This document shows, piece by piece, positions 42,728 to 51,015 of a stretch of 64,000 bases of DNA. The notes under the pieces were generated by a model that ran no database searches, was not told the DNA's origin, and saw only the letters and a program-made list of their open reading frames with translations. Source of the stretch: Enterobacteriaceae bacterium RIT693 (GTDB lineage Bacteria > Pseudomonadota > Gammaproteobacteria > Enterobacterales > Enterobacteriaceae); assembly GCA_009668225.1 (NCBI GenBank), contig WJYK01000016.1:38558-102557 (forward strand). Direction: 5' to 3'. The position numbers and the translations under genes are program-made. The first letter of the stretch is position 1. Each line of letters begins with the position of its first letter.

Positions 42728-42780
42728 CCGCTATAGAATTAATGAGTCTTAGTAAATTAACTCATTAATATCCATAGCGG
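42728..42780. terminator. Long bidirectional dyad terminator
   Basis: CCGCTAT plus ATTAATGAGT (42728–42747) pair with ACTCATTAAT plus ATAGCGG (42760–42780), 17 paired bases with a small internal bulge and a 12-base loop. It lies between the convergent large-gene pair and the 219-residue gene. Confidence 0.8.
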
Positions 42781-42822
42781 ACGAACGATTTTTTCTCATT
42801 TTATTTAACTGTAAAAAACAAT

Positions 42823-43482
42823 TTATCTTTTCATATCAACAATCAGTTCTGAGAATGCTTTTGATTTCTTATCCGGGTTAGCCGTCCATCTAAGTGTATA
42901 ATTATTTTTTTTCAGCGCGTTAATAAACCTTCTAATATCCTCAGCACTCCCATCAGTGAAAGTATATAATTTGCGCAATGTTTTTTCCCGAGGGGAATTA
43001 TTATCAGGAAGTCTGGTTACCCCAATAAGAATCGTTTTATGAGATTCATCAACAACGTCACTCAACTCGTTGCTGACACAAGGCCAGACATCTCTCAACG
43101 TCTCGACACGGATCTGTTCAGATAATTCTTGTGGGATATTAATATTCAAATCAGAAAGGAAATTATTAAAGCTAAAATTCCCAGCGCCAGGCTGAAGTTG
43201 TAATTCGTTAATCATCATTTCTTTCTGTTTATCATTTAAATATACCGTAAAATTCCCACTACGCCTACTACCATAAAATTTAAGCGCCAATAGTGAATTC
43301 ATATGTCTTAAATAGATAAACAGATGTTCGCCGGAAGAGCTTTTATCCTCTGGCGAAAAGAAAATCATAAATACAAACCGCCCTCTCCCTTGGATAACCT
43401 CAAACGCAATAGTCGGCTCATTTTTAGTCCATGCAGATGAATAAATTGCATGTAATCGACCAAAATTAAACTGTGTGCTCAT
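42823..43482 (-). CDS. Hypothetical 219-residue island protein
   Basis: I do not recognise this protein. It begins MSTQFNFGRLHAIYSSAWTKNEPTIAFEV; the N-terminal half looks beta-rich (RGRFVFMIFFSPEDKSSSGEHLFIYLRHM, GNFTVYLNDKQKEMM). It has no signal peptide or membrane segment. It is AT-rich, faces the large-gene pair tail to tail, and lies 75 bp downstream of the Fic gene on the same strand, so the two could share a transcript. A regulatory or protective role towards Fic is conceivable but unsupported. Confidence 0.6.
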   Translation of the reverse strand: MSTQFNFGRLHAIYSSAWTKNEPTIAFEVIQGRGRFVFMIFFSPEDKSSSGEHLFIYLRHMNSLLALKFYGSRRSGNFTVYLNDKQKEMMINELQLQPGAGNFSFNNFLSDLNINIPQELSEQIRVETLRDVWPCVSNELSDVVDESHKTILIGVTRLPDNNSPREKTLRKLYTFTDGSAEDIRRFINALKKNNYTLRWTANPDKKSKAFSELIVDMKR

Positions 43483-43557
43483 CCATTACTCTCCATCATT
43501 TTCCTTAATAAAATTGGCGTACATCTTGGGAAAAACGCCATGCCAACAACATTAAAA

Positions 43558-44700
43558 TCACAAATCAGGAATAAACCCTTCTTCCCGAAGTACCTTAATC
43601 ACCCCACGAATCAGATATGAGTTAGAAAACTTCGCCGTATAGGTACGCGCCCCTTCTTCTACCGCCTGGAGCAGTCCCCGCTCAATCAGCTTACCAAGCT
43701 GATAAGTCACCTGCGTCGGCTTCAGGTCAGGTAAAACGGCACGTAGATCGCCCGCTTTTATCGTCCCCAGCTCGACGGCACGTTTCAGAACCTTTGATTC
43801 CAGCGGATTTATCAGCCCCCTCTCCGATGAGAAATCGATGGCCGGATACAAGATCTTTTCACTCAGGAAGACGTGGCTTGTCAGTTGATCGACTTTCTTC
43901 AGCTCAGAGGAGATCCCAGAAAGCACATATAAGCACCATTCTTCGAGCCCCTGCTCTGTTCCCTTATCGGCTAATGAAAGCATGGCGTAATAACGTTCAC
44001 GGTCATTACAAAATACCGCTGTCGGATTGAGAACCCGACCACCCGTTTGAACGTTAAAACCATACTTGATAAGCAACGCATAGGTCAGCAATCTGACCGT
44101 TCTGCCATTACCGTTGCCAAAGGGATGTATCCAGCCAAAGCGGTGATGCACCAGCGCAATCTTCATCAGATCGTACTTTGGCTTATCGGCACGATTAATA
44201 AAGGCGGTCAGCTCCGCCATATAATCAGGAACACGAATGTGATCCGGCGGTAAATGGTCAGACTGGGCAATACTGACGTTATGTTGCCGATATGCACCCG
44301 GTGTTCTGTCGCCTTCCCGTTGCAGCCCGGCTACCGCCAGACCATGCAACTCGCGGATAAAGTATTCCGTTATGTCATCGCCATTGCTCAGGTATTCGTC
44401 GATGAACTCCATCGCAGCTTCAATGTTGTTGATTTCTTTAAGCTGGTCCGTCGAACTCTGCGTTCCTTCCACCTTGCTTTCAACATAGTCGGCAAGCGTG
44501 GTGTGGTTTCCCTCAATCCTTGCAGAGCCAAGGCTCTCCAGCATGTGGAAAACGGCCTTCAACTGCGCGAACAGGATAGGGTGAACATCGGTTTCCAGCC
44601 GCAGATGCCGGAGGATCTCCAGTTCCGTCAGCGCGTCGACCAGAGGGGAGTCAAAGCTGGGGTTCAGAAGCGAAAGTTCAAAGTGATTAAATTGAGCCAT
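43558..44700 (-). CDS. Fic-family AMPylase with N-terminal inhibitory motif
   Basis: Fic proteins transfer AMP or a related group onto target proteins. The 380-residue product has the full active-site motif HPFGNGNGR (His192–Arg200). The autoinhibitory motif S-x-x-x-E-G is Ser59–Glu63 in [14 protein letters not shown], placing it with class II Fic proteins whose own N-terminus blocks ATP binding. The C-terminus is a winged-helix domain ([34 protein letters not shown]). Because the inhibitor is built in, no separate antitoxin is required. The substrate is unknown. It is the last gene before the right end of the island. Confidence 0.9.
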   Translation of the reverse strand: MAQFNHFELSLLNPSFDSPLVDALTELEILRHLRLETDVHPILFAQLKAVFHMLESLGSARIEGNHTTLADYVESKVEGTQSSTDQLKEINNIEAAMEFIDEYLSNGDDITEYFIRELHGLAVAGLQREGDRTPGAYRQHNVSIAQSDHLPPDHIRVPDYMAELTAFINRADKPKYDLMKIALVHHRFGWIHPFGNGNGRTVRLLTYALLIKYGFNVQTGGRVLNPTAVFCNDRERYYAMLSLADKGTEQGLEEWCLYVLSGISSELKKVDQLTSHVFLSEKILYPAIDFSSERGLINPLESKVLKRAVELGTIKAGDLRAVLPDLKPTQVTYQLGKLIERGLLQAVEEGARTYTAKFSNSYLIRGVIKVLREEGFIPDL

Positions 44701-44907
44701 GATGTTTAGTTATCTCAACTGGTTCATAACGGTATCTCAAAAGCATATCAAAAATATCAATAGAATCTATAAATTAGAAAACACACCAATTTTTATTATC
44801 TCAAAAATCGTTGTTCCAACATATCAAATGTAAGTTTGAACGATGTTCAGTGCGAAGGGGAACGGGGCTTTGCCTACATGGTGCAGCATGGATTTTTTAG
44901 CGTCGCT

Positions 44908-44994
44908 ATGTGTGGATCCCGGACCGTTATGTGTGGAGTTACTCCCACTATATGTGGACCTCAGACCGTTATGTGTGGACCTGACTCCACACAT
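44908..44994. repeat. Four 21-bp-spaced ATGTGTGGA repeats plus an inverted copy
   Basis: ATGTGTGGA occurs at 44908, 44929 and 44971, with the variant ATATGTGGA at 44950, exactly 21 bp apart. TCCACACAT at 44986–44994 is the inverted copy and forms a 9-bp hairpin with the fourth repeat. Two-helical-turn spacing suggests a protein-binding array. Confidence 0.75.
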
Positions 44995-45062
44995 AACGAA
45001 GCCTCAACTCTTAAACACCGATTTTTCGTGATAACCATCACAAAAATAAAGCGATTTTTTAT

Positions 45063-45080
45063 GGGGGCCTTAGTGGGGGC
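45063..45080 (+). repeat. Right-end GGGGGC repeat pair
   Basis: GGGGGC at 45063 and 45075, 12 bp apart, mirrors the pair at the left end (31057 and 31069). Confidence 0.65.
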
Positions 45081-45138
45081 GCTGATTCTGACTTTTTTCA
45101 ATGAAACCAAAGAGAAACATCACCTTAATCGTCGATAT

Positions 45139-45157
45139 GATTCCGAGTCCGGCACCA
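45139..45157 (+). other. attR: truncated copy of tRNA-Phe 3' end
   Basis: GATTCCGAGTCCGGCACCA equals the tRNA 3' end except for one missing G. The following bases lead straight into a terminator that fits a tRNA gene, marking the old chromosomal junction. Confidence 0.85.
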
Positions 45158-45170
45158 AAATTTAAAGAAC

Positions 45171-45190
45171 CCGCCTAAAGGCGGTTTTTT
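45171..45190 (+). terminator. Displaced tRNA-Phe terminator
   Basis: The stem CCGCC/GGCGG with a TAAA loop is followed by TTTTTT. It lies 13 bp after attR and so would sit directly after the tRNA in an unoccupied chromosome. Confidence 0.85.
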
Positions 45191-45232
45191 GCTTTTTGGG
45201 GAATGGACTCTTCATCGAACTGAAGTTCGATT

Positions 45233-45411
45233 ATTCGCCTCGTCCCTGAGGCTCACCCCTTTGGGGCCAGCGCAAGCGCTGTTCAAAACGTTCCTGACGT
45301 TTTAGTATTCGCCTCGTCCCTGAGGCTCACCCCTTTGGGGCCAGCGCAAGCGCTGTTCAAAACGTTCCTGACGTTTTAGTATTCGCCTCGTCCCTGAGGC
45401 TCACCCCTTTG
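45233..45411 (+). repeat. 74-bp tandem repeat, two full copies and a partial third
   Basis: Units start at 45233, 45307 and 45381, the last cut after about 31 bp. Each unit contains four small hairpins: GCCTC/GAGGC, CCCC/GGGG around TTT, AGCGC/GCGCT, and AAAACGT/ACGTTTT. The copies are essentially identical. Confidence 0.9.
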
Positions 45412-45797
45412 TTTTGAGTTATAAACAGACGGCTGGCTTTACGGCCAGATAATGTGTTTAACGCCAAACAGTAAGTCTCCCGGGCCAACACCGCATTCTC
45501 TCGTACGCATAATCAGCAAAGTTATCGCACCCTTAACTGAGCAACCAACGGGACCTTCCACTCCCCGTGCGTTTTACTGCCTTCAAGATGAAGCTCTGTC
45601 CACCCCTGCTCGAGGTTTACATCTCCCTGGTGGATATGGGTTATTACACATGCTGGTATCGAAAGGTATCCAGTACCGCATCAGCCAGAACCAGGTGGGT
45701 CAGCATGCCCATACTGGCCTCTGCAAAGGAGCGGGAGATGAACTAAGGATTAACGACAGAATAAAAAACACGGTCAAGGGTTTGAGCAATACGCATA
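45412..45797. other. Gene-free stretch between tandem repeats and chitinase
   Basis: I see no intact gene. A minus-strand frame around 45640–45730 reads like a protein fragment (MGMLTHLVLADAVLD) but is closed by stops, so it may be a decayed gene. Confidence 0.4.
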
Positions 45798-45830
45798 AAA
45801 AAATCCGGAAACAAAGAACATTTCCGGATT
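45797..45830 (-). terminator. Chitinase terminator
   Basis: The 10-bp stem AATCCGGAAA/TTTCCGGATT with a 9-base loop is followed on the minus strand by TTTTT, about 80 bp after the chitinase stop. Confidence 0.8.
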
Positions 45831-45913
45831 CTTACCCAGCCACTGGATCGTTAAACCGATCTTTAGCTGATAGGCATAACGCCTACAGGAGGATTAAACA
45901 AGGGTACTGGCGA

Positions 45914-48637
45914 TTATTCAGCAACCCACAGGCTGTGGGCGACATCCGGTGCCCAGTGCAGCGCACCGGTATGGGCCTGCAAACAGCGGTAAGCCTTACC
46001 TTTCCAGGTGACTTTATCGCCAATTACGTAGACGGTGCCTGCCGTGAAGGAGCCATCGGTGATTTCACCCGCTTTTACCGTCACGTTCACATCCGCACTA
46101 CTGCTAAGCTTGCCGTCGCTGACGGTCAGCGTAAAGACCAGCGTGGTATCCTGGTCTACCTTCGGTGCAGTAAATCGGGCGAATGTTTTGTCGTTGTCGT
46201 TGAGAATGACATTATGCGCGCCGGACTTCTGCGTCCATACGTACGTCAGCTTATCATTGTCCTTGTCCGTTGATTTAGAGCCATCGAGCACAACCTCACT
46301 TTCGCTCTGAACCTGCTGGTTTTTACCGGCATGCGCCTCCGGAGCGTGGTTAATGTCTCCTGTGTCATCTGGCAATACGTTGACGGTATACACTTCAGAA
46401 TTCACGTTCGCTTTCCCGTCACTGACGGTCAGCTGGAAGGTATAAGTCCGCTTCTTGTCCACCTTCGGTGCGGTGACGCTCAGTACCGCAGAATCACGCC
46501 CGGCGAGGATCGGCGCCTCCCCCTCAGCACTCAACATATTCCACTTAAAGGTTAACGAATCGCCATCTTTATCAGTGGTTTTAGAGGCATCAAAGTGCAC
46601 CGTTTCTAAACCCTTAACATTGATCGCTTTCGGCCCGGCAATATTAATCACCGGCGCGTTGTTTTCAGCCTCCCCCGCTTCAACGCTCACTTTGACAACA
46701 GTCGCTTTGGAAAGATGCTCACCATCGCTGACAATCAGTGAAAACACCAGATCACCTGCTACATCTGGCGCGGTGAAATGCGCCACTGCTGCGCTTGGGT
46801 TATCCATCTTGACCGTCGTCCCGGCCAGCTGGGTCCAATCGTAGGTGAGCTTTTCCCCCTCAGGATCGTAGGAGGAAGAACCATCTAGCGTAACTGCAGC
46901 GCCCATGGAAACACGTTGATCCCCCGGGACAATGGCGACCGGCGGCTGGTTTTCCGGATCGGTGGTACCTTCGCCGTGGCCAAGCCCTTCATGCATAGCA
47001 TTGAGCAAGTTGCCGTTGCTGTTGCCGATTTCCCAGGAGAACAAGCCCCCCAAACCTTTGCGCGTTACATAGTCGCCTTTGGCTTTTACCGAACGAGGCG
47101 AATCGTAACTGATAAGTTCTTTGGTTTTTTCATTATAGATCCATGCCGCTTGCGCTTTGTTGTCATAGAACGTTTTGTAATCACCTGAAGAGTAATGACT
47201 TTCAATCTCATGAGACAGCAGCACGCCTTTCGCATCTGCCCCCAGCGCGTTGCCGATCATCGGGCCCGTCGCGGTGCCGGTAAATGGTTTACCCGCTTCA
47301 CGAGGTTCCACGCCAGCCCATGCCCGGCCATACTCAGCGACACCCACAACCAGTTTTTTAGCCTCAACCCCCTGTTTCAGCAGCGCATCTATTGCTTTCT
47401 CAGTGCTGTGGACAGTGGTCGTGCCAATGTCGTTTTGGGTGTAAAGCGAAGTCTGGTGATTGAGATTCTGTAAATCGAAATGTCCAGCAAAGTCGTAGTT
47501 CATCACGAAGATGTAATCCATATACTTCTTCGCAGCGCCATAGTCGACGGCCGCAATTTTTGCTTCGCCTGCGCCAATCGCCGAGGTGAGCTGATAGGTG
47601 CGATGCTCCGTTTTGCTCAACTCGTCAAGCATGGCACGCAGCTCTTGCATCAGCTTTGTATAAGTCTCTTTATCCCGGGGGTTGCCCAGCGCAGGGTTTG
47701 CACCACCTCCGCCCGGGAATTCCCAGTCAATATCCACGCCATCAAAGAACTTCCAGGTTTGCAGGAACACTTTGACTGATTTGATAAAGGTGGCACGTTT
47801 GGTCACGTCATGCATGTCAAAGAACGGATCGGAGAGCGTCCAGCCACCTATGGAAGGGAGGATTTTCAGATTAGGGTTGGCTTTTTTCATAGCAATAATT
47901 TTGCCAAAGTTGCCGCCGATCTGCTCGTTATGGCCCAGCGCGGCCCCCATGTCGTGGAGGGTGACCGTATAATCAGGCTGCCCCTGGCAGGATTGTTTTA
48001 GCGTTTGCAGACTGCCGCTCATCCCCTCAATGTTCAGGCTCTCGTTCGGGCCGCAAATCGGGATGAATCCATAGAGGATATGAGTCAGGTTTTGCGCCGG
48101 GATTTTTTCGACCGGGAAATGACGCCCGTACTGGCTCCATTCGGTGTAATAGGTACCTACAACCTTACCGGTGCTGTTTTTATAAGGTTTATTGTGGTCC
48201 TGTAGTGGTGCATCAAGCACAGGCGAACCACTGCCATCGGTATCCAGCACTTGCATAGCCAGCGGGTCGCTCACAGAGCAACCATCATCATTACAAAGCT
48301 CGACGGTTAACGCGTAGTCGCCACCTTTAGCAATGGTTATCGGCGCAGTTTTAATGTTGCCAGTACCCGTCCATACCTTTGAGCCATTCAATAACACACT
48401 GGATTTATTGGCAGTGTCGTTATTCCATACATCCCAGGAAATGTTTAACTTTAACCCATCGGCACTGCGGGTAACACGCTGCGCATATCCGACCCCTGAC
48501 GGGTTGTGTTTGACCATACTTAAATTTTTCAGCTGCCAGCCATCTTTCACAGATGCTTTACCAGGCGCGGCCGCAAAAGCAGAAGAGCACACTGACGCCC
48601 CCACCAGCAGGGCCAATAAGGTTAATTTCGTTTGCAT
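45914..48637 (-). CDS. chiA: Secreted multidomain chitinase (GH18)
   Basis: This extracellular endochitinase has 907 residues. Order of parts: signal peptide ending near SAFA, a ChiA-type N-terminal beta domain (about 24–135), the GH18 catalytic domain (about 155–560) with DGVDIDWE at 299–306 and catalytic Glu306, three PKD-like domains (about 565–855), and a C-terminal CBM5/12 chitin-binding module (GTVYVIGDKVTWKGKAYRCLQAHTG). The triple PKD stretch and the C-terminal binding module make it longer than Serratia ChiA (about 563 residues). It stands alone, with its own terminator, just outside the tRNA-Phe island. Secretion route is not shown here. Confidence 0.93.
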   Translation of the reverse strand: MQTKLTLLALLVGASVCSSAFAAAPGKASVKDGWQLKNLSMVKHNPSGVGYAQRVTRSADGLKLNISWDVWNNDTANKSSVLLNGSKVWTGTGNIKTAPITIAKGGDYALTVELCNDDGCSVSDPLAMQVLDTDGSGSPVLDAPLQDHNKPYKNSTGKVVGTYYTEWSQYGRHFPVEKIPAQNLTHILYGFIPICGPNESLNIEGMSGSLQTLKQSCQGQPDYTVTLHDMGAALGHNEQIGGNFGKIIAMKKANPNLKILPSIGGWTLSDPFFDMHDVTKRATFIKSVKVFLQTWKFFDGVDIDWEFPGGGGANPALGNPRDKETYTKLMQELRAMLDELSKTEHRTYQLTSAIGAGEAKIAAVDYGAAKKYMDYIFVMNYDFAGHFDLQNLNHQTSLYTQNDIGTTTVHSTEKAIDALLKQGVEAKKLVVGVAEYGRAWAGVEPREAGKPFTGTATGPMIGNALGADAKGVLLSHEIESHYSSGDYKTFYDNKAQAAWIYNEKTKELISYDSPRSVKAKGDYVTRKGLGGLFSWEIGNSNGNLLNAMHEGLGHGEGTTDPENQPPVAIVPGDQRVSMGAAVTLDGSSSYDPEGEKLTYDWTQLAGTTVKMDNPSAAVAHFTAPDVAGDLVFSLIVSDGEHLSKATVVKVSVEAGEAENNAPVINIAGPKAINVKGLETVHFDASKTTDKDGDSLTFKWNMLSAEGEAPILAGRDSAVLSVTAPKVDKKRTYTFQLTVSDGKANVNSEVYTVNVLPDDTGDINHAPEAHAGKNQQVQSESEVVLDGSKSTDKDNDKLTYVWTQKSGAHNVILNDNDKTFARFTAPKVDQDTTLVFTLTVSDGKLSSSADVNVTVKAGEITDGSFTAGTVYVIGDKVTWKGKAYRCLQAHTGALHWAPDVAHSLWVAE

Positions 48638-49274
48638 GGCATTCCCTTAATTCAATTTTGTAAATGTGATAAATCCTTCTGTGCTATTTTAAAGGGCCCA
48701 TCTGCATTAATAAGATGAGAATATACCCGCTGACAACAGTGAAAGAGAGAGGAGAGATCAAGAATTAAGACAGTGGACAGGAAATATCTGTAGTTATGGT
48801 TAAAAACACTCATGCATCAACATACAGAATATGTAAAAACCACTACTACCACGATTAATGAAAAAATAAAACCCGACAAAGCCTGATACTTTAAGTTTGA
48901 TATTTTTATTTTCGGCAGTAATGCATAGGGGCATATCTGATGAAAAAAAGATACCATACCACAGATAAATATAACCAAAATGGAATAAACGTTTTTTGTG
49001 CATTAAAAGTGGAAAGTTATCGAAAGTTGCATGGTGTTTTCCATCATGGCTATAAACAGAATATCTCCGCCGAAAAAATTCTGGTTACGTAAAAATTCGC
49101 CAGTGAAAATCTCGATAACCACTCCCCATTAACGTTGCAGCAACATATTTAGCAACCATATCCGAGTCAGGAATCAGTTCCTCCACCTTAAAGCTAATTC
49201 TGTATATTTTCGTATATTAACGAGTTGAATTTGCAGACGTAAATAGATTGAAATCCAACCGGTAAGTTAAAAAA
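48638..49274. other. Intergenic region between chitinase and DHA kinase genes
   Basis: About 640 AT-rich bases that must hold the chitinase promoter. No supported gene; the 67-residue minus-strand frame at 48800–49003 looks spurious. No clear regulator site was recognised. Confidence 0.45.
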
Positions 49275-49309
49275 ATCGGGAAGAAAATTAATAGTAAATT
49301 ATCTTCCCG
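49275..49309 (-). terminator. Terminator of the DHA kinase gene
   Basis: The 8-bp stem CGGGAAGA/TCTTCCCG with a 17-base AT loop is followed on the minus strand by TTTTTTT, 8 bp after the stop. Confidence 0.8.
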
Positions 49310-49316
49310 GAATGGA

Positions 49317-50981
49317 TTAGCTATCTGCTTTTCTGGAGAAGAGTTCGGCCAGTCTGGTGAAGACCAGCTCCACTGCACATGCACCCGGGTCTTTCACGCC
49401 GTCAAGGTTATCGCTGTTAAGATACGAAGAGCGTCCGGCCTTTGCTTTGTTCATCGTGCAGGTACTTTCTGCGCCGATGCGTGCCGCATCGGCAACCTCG
49501 GCTAGCGAAGCCCCCTGCATAAAGCGGGAAAATGCCGGAGAGAGGGCGTCGACCATAGTGCGGTCACCAATATTTGCACCACCATAATACTGCATGCGGC
49601 TCAGACCGTAGGCCAGCGCCTCGGAGAGCGTGTATCCTTCCGCCAGTTTTTGTCCGCAGGCGTTGAACATAATCGACATGAGTACACCGCTGGAGCCGCC
49701 CATGGCAGTGGCCAGATGCTCACCGACGGCAATCATCAGATCGTCAGTTTTATCGAGCGGCAGAGCCCCTTTCTCCAGTGCGGAAATCACCCGACGGGCC
49801 CCCCCCGCAAAGGTGGAACCCGTGTCGCCATCCCCCACCAGTGCATCAAGCGCGTTCAGTGTGTGCTCTGCGGCAATGAGCGTGTTGCATACTGTTGTCA
49901 GCACGGCCCCCGCCGTTTCATTGCAAGAGGGAATGAAATGATGCTCCGGAAGCCGGTTGGTTGCTGCCAGCACTTCAGGACGTTTCGGCTCGATGGCTGC
50001 AGGCCACCCGGCAGCTTCAACCGGCGCCAGTAGCGCTTCACGTAGGGCATCCGTCAGCGAAATGACCGACAGAGAAAAGCCTTTCATGTCCAGCGCACTG
50101 ACAACTGTTGCAGGTCCGATCAGCAGGTCAACGTCATCGGCCAGCGATGAAAGTAATACTTCGCGCGTCAACAGCGACATTTCCAGCGCTGAAAAACCGC
50201 CCAAATTGTTCACCAGCAGCGCTTTGGTGCTGTATTTGTCGGTTGCGCTCAGCAGTTGATCCACCATCAAGCTGACCAGCTCACGCCCTGTCTGGAGTTG
50301 TAGCGTCTCAACGCCCGGTTCGCCATGGATCCCCATTCCCAGTTCGCAGGTGCCGTTCTGCACGCGATCGCCATGATTTTCTCCCGGAATGTTACAGCTC
50401 GAGAAGGCTACGCCAATGCTCGCCACTTTAGCGATCGCGTCCTGCGCTGCTGCGGTAACTTCTTCAAGGTTTTTTCCCTGTTCGGCAACGAAACCTGCAA
50501 TTTTATGCACTAGCGCCGTACCGGCCACGCCACGCGGCTGCGGATTGTTCGGGAGGGAAATGTCGTCACGCACTGTGACCAACTCCACGCGGTAACCAAG
50601 TTTGCGCGCTTTCTCAGCCGCCAGGCCGAAGTTCAGTCGATCGCCGGTGTAATTTTTGACGATGAGCAAGCAGCCCGCGTCACCGGTGACGTTGATGATG
50701 GCACTCAGTACCGCGTCAACGCTTGGCGAGGCAAACACGTCGCCGCAGACGGCGGCGGTGAGCATTCCCCTGCCGACAAAACCCGCGTGTGCTGGTTCGT
50801 GGCCCGCGCCGCCACCGGAAATAATCGCGACATTACGCTTATCCCAGTCCCGGCGGACCACAACACGGATGTCCTGCCCTGCATCCAGCATCGCCAGGTT
50901 ATTAAACGGGCTGGCGCGCAGCATCCCTTCCAGCGCTTCACTGACCAGGTCTGCCTTCTGATTCATAAAAAACTGACTCAT
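49317..50981 (-). CDS. dhaK: ATP-dependent dihydroxyacetone kinase (fused DhaK–DhaL)
   Basis: The 554-residue enzyme phosphorylates dihydroxyacetone with ATP. The N-terminal DhaK domain (about 1–330) holds ISGGGAGHEPAHAGFVG and the substrate-binding His219 in GMGIHGEPG. The C-terminal DhaL domain (about 355–550) holds the ADP/Mg site in ALVGDGDTGSTFAGGARR and MGGSSGVLMSIMFNA. The fused form is the ATP-using type of Citrobacter freundii, not the PTS-dependent DhaKLM type. It lies 34 bp downstream of a glycerol dehydrogenase gene, so the two probably oxidise glycerol to DHA and then phosphorylate it. No DhaR-type regulator is nearby. Confidence 0.94.
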   Translation of the reverse strand: MSQFFMNQKADLVSEALEGMLRASPFNNLAMLDAGQDIRVVVRRDWDKRNVAIISGGGAGHEPAHAGFVGRGMLTAAVCGDVFASPSVDAVLSAIINVTGDAGCLLIVKNYTGDRLNFGLAAEKARKLGYRVELVTVRDDISLPNNPQPRGVAGTALVHKIAGFVAEQGKNLEEVTAAAQDAIAKVASIGVAFSSCNIPGENHGDRVQNGTCELGMGIHGEPGVETLQLQTGRELVSLMVDQLLSATDKYSTKALLVNNLGGFSALEMSLLTREVLLSSLADDVDLLIGPATVVSALDMKGFSLSVISLTDALREALLAPVEAAGWPAAIEPKRPEVLAATNRLPEHHFIPSCNETAGAVLTTVCNTLIAAEHTLNALDALVGDGDTGSTFAGGARRVISALEKGALPLDKTDDLMIAVGEHLATAMGGSSGVLMSIMFNACGQKLAEGYTLSEALAYGLSRMQYYGGANIGDRTMVDALSPAFSRFMQGASLAEVADAARIGAESTCTMNKAKAGRSSYLNSDNLDGVKDPGACAVELVFTRLAELFSRKADS

Positions 50982-51015
50982 AATTTTTCCTTCGTTTTCT
51001 CAAATTCGGGGGGCG

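Larger units (their letters stand above)
44701..45138. other. Right-end non-coding stretch of the island
   Basis: About 440 bp with no credible gene. It holds four 21-bp-spaced ATGTGTGGA repeats at 44908–44979 with an inverted copy at 44986–44994, and the right GGGGGC pair at 45063–45080. The short frames across it are repeat-derived. Confidence 0.6.
30944..45157 (+). mobile_element. tRNA-Phe genomic island (about 14.2 kb, P4-type integrase)
   Basis: The island runs from the tRNA-Phe 3' end to a near-copy of it at 45139–45157. It begins with a P4-type tyrosine integrase. It carries pairs of GGGGGC repeats with 12-bp spacing at both ends, a second integrase-like gene, a hypothetical gene, two large co-directional genes, a 219-residue orphan and a Fic gene. 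The cargo from 35 kb to 43.5 kb is markedly AT-rich relative to the backbone. No replication, conjugation or phage structural gene is seen, so mobility would rely on the integrase and outside help. Confidence 0.9.

Noticed and set aside
44908..44994. 21-bp-spaced repeats considered as a CRISPR array
   Set aside because: The repeat is only 9 bp with 12-bp gaps, far shorter than CRISPR repeats and spacers.
44836..45165. Short plus-strand frames over the right end of the island
   Set aside because: Their translations are made of the ATGTGTGGA repeats and run into attR; no protein-like features.
45233..45411. Tandem repeats considered as a CRISPR array
   Set aside because: The 74-bp units are contiguous without variable spacers and no cas gene is near.
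45452..46273. 273-codon plus-strand frame running into the chitinase region
   Set aside because: The second half is antisense to the chitinase and the first half has no recognisable sequence.
48800..49003. 67-codon minus-strand frame upstream of the chitinase
   Set aside because: Aromatic-rich translation of AT-rich promoter DNA, no homology and no good ribosome binding site.
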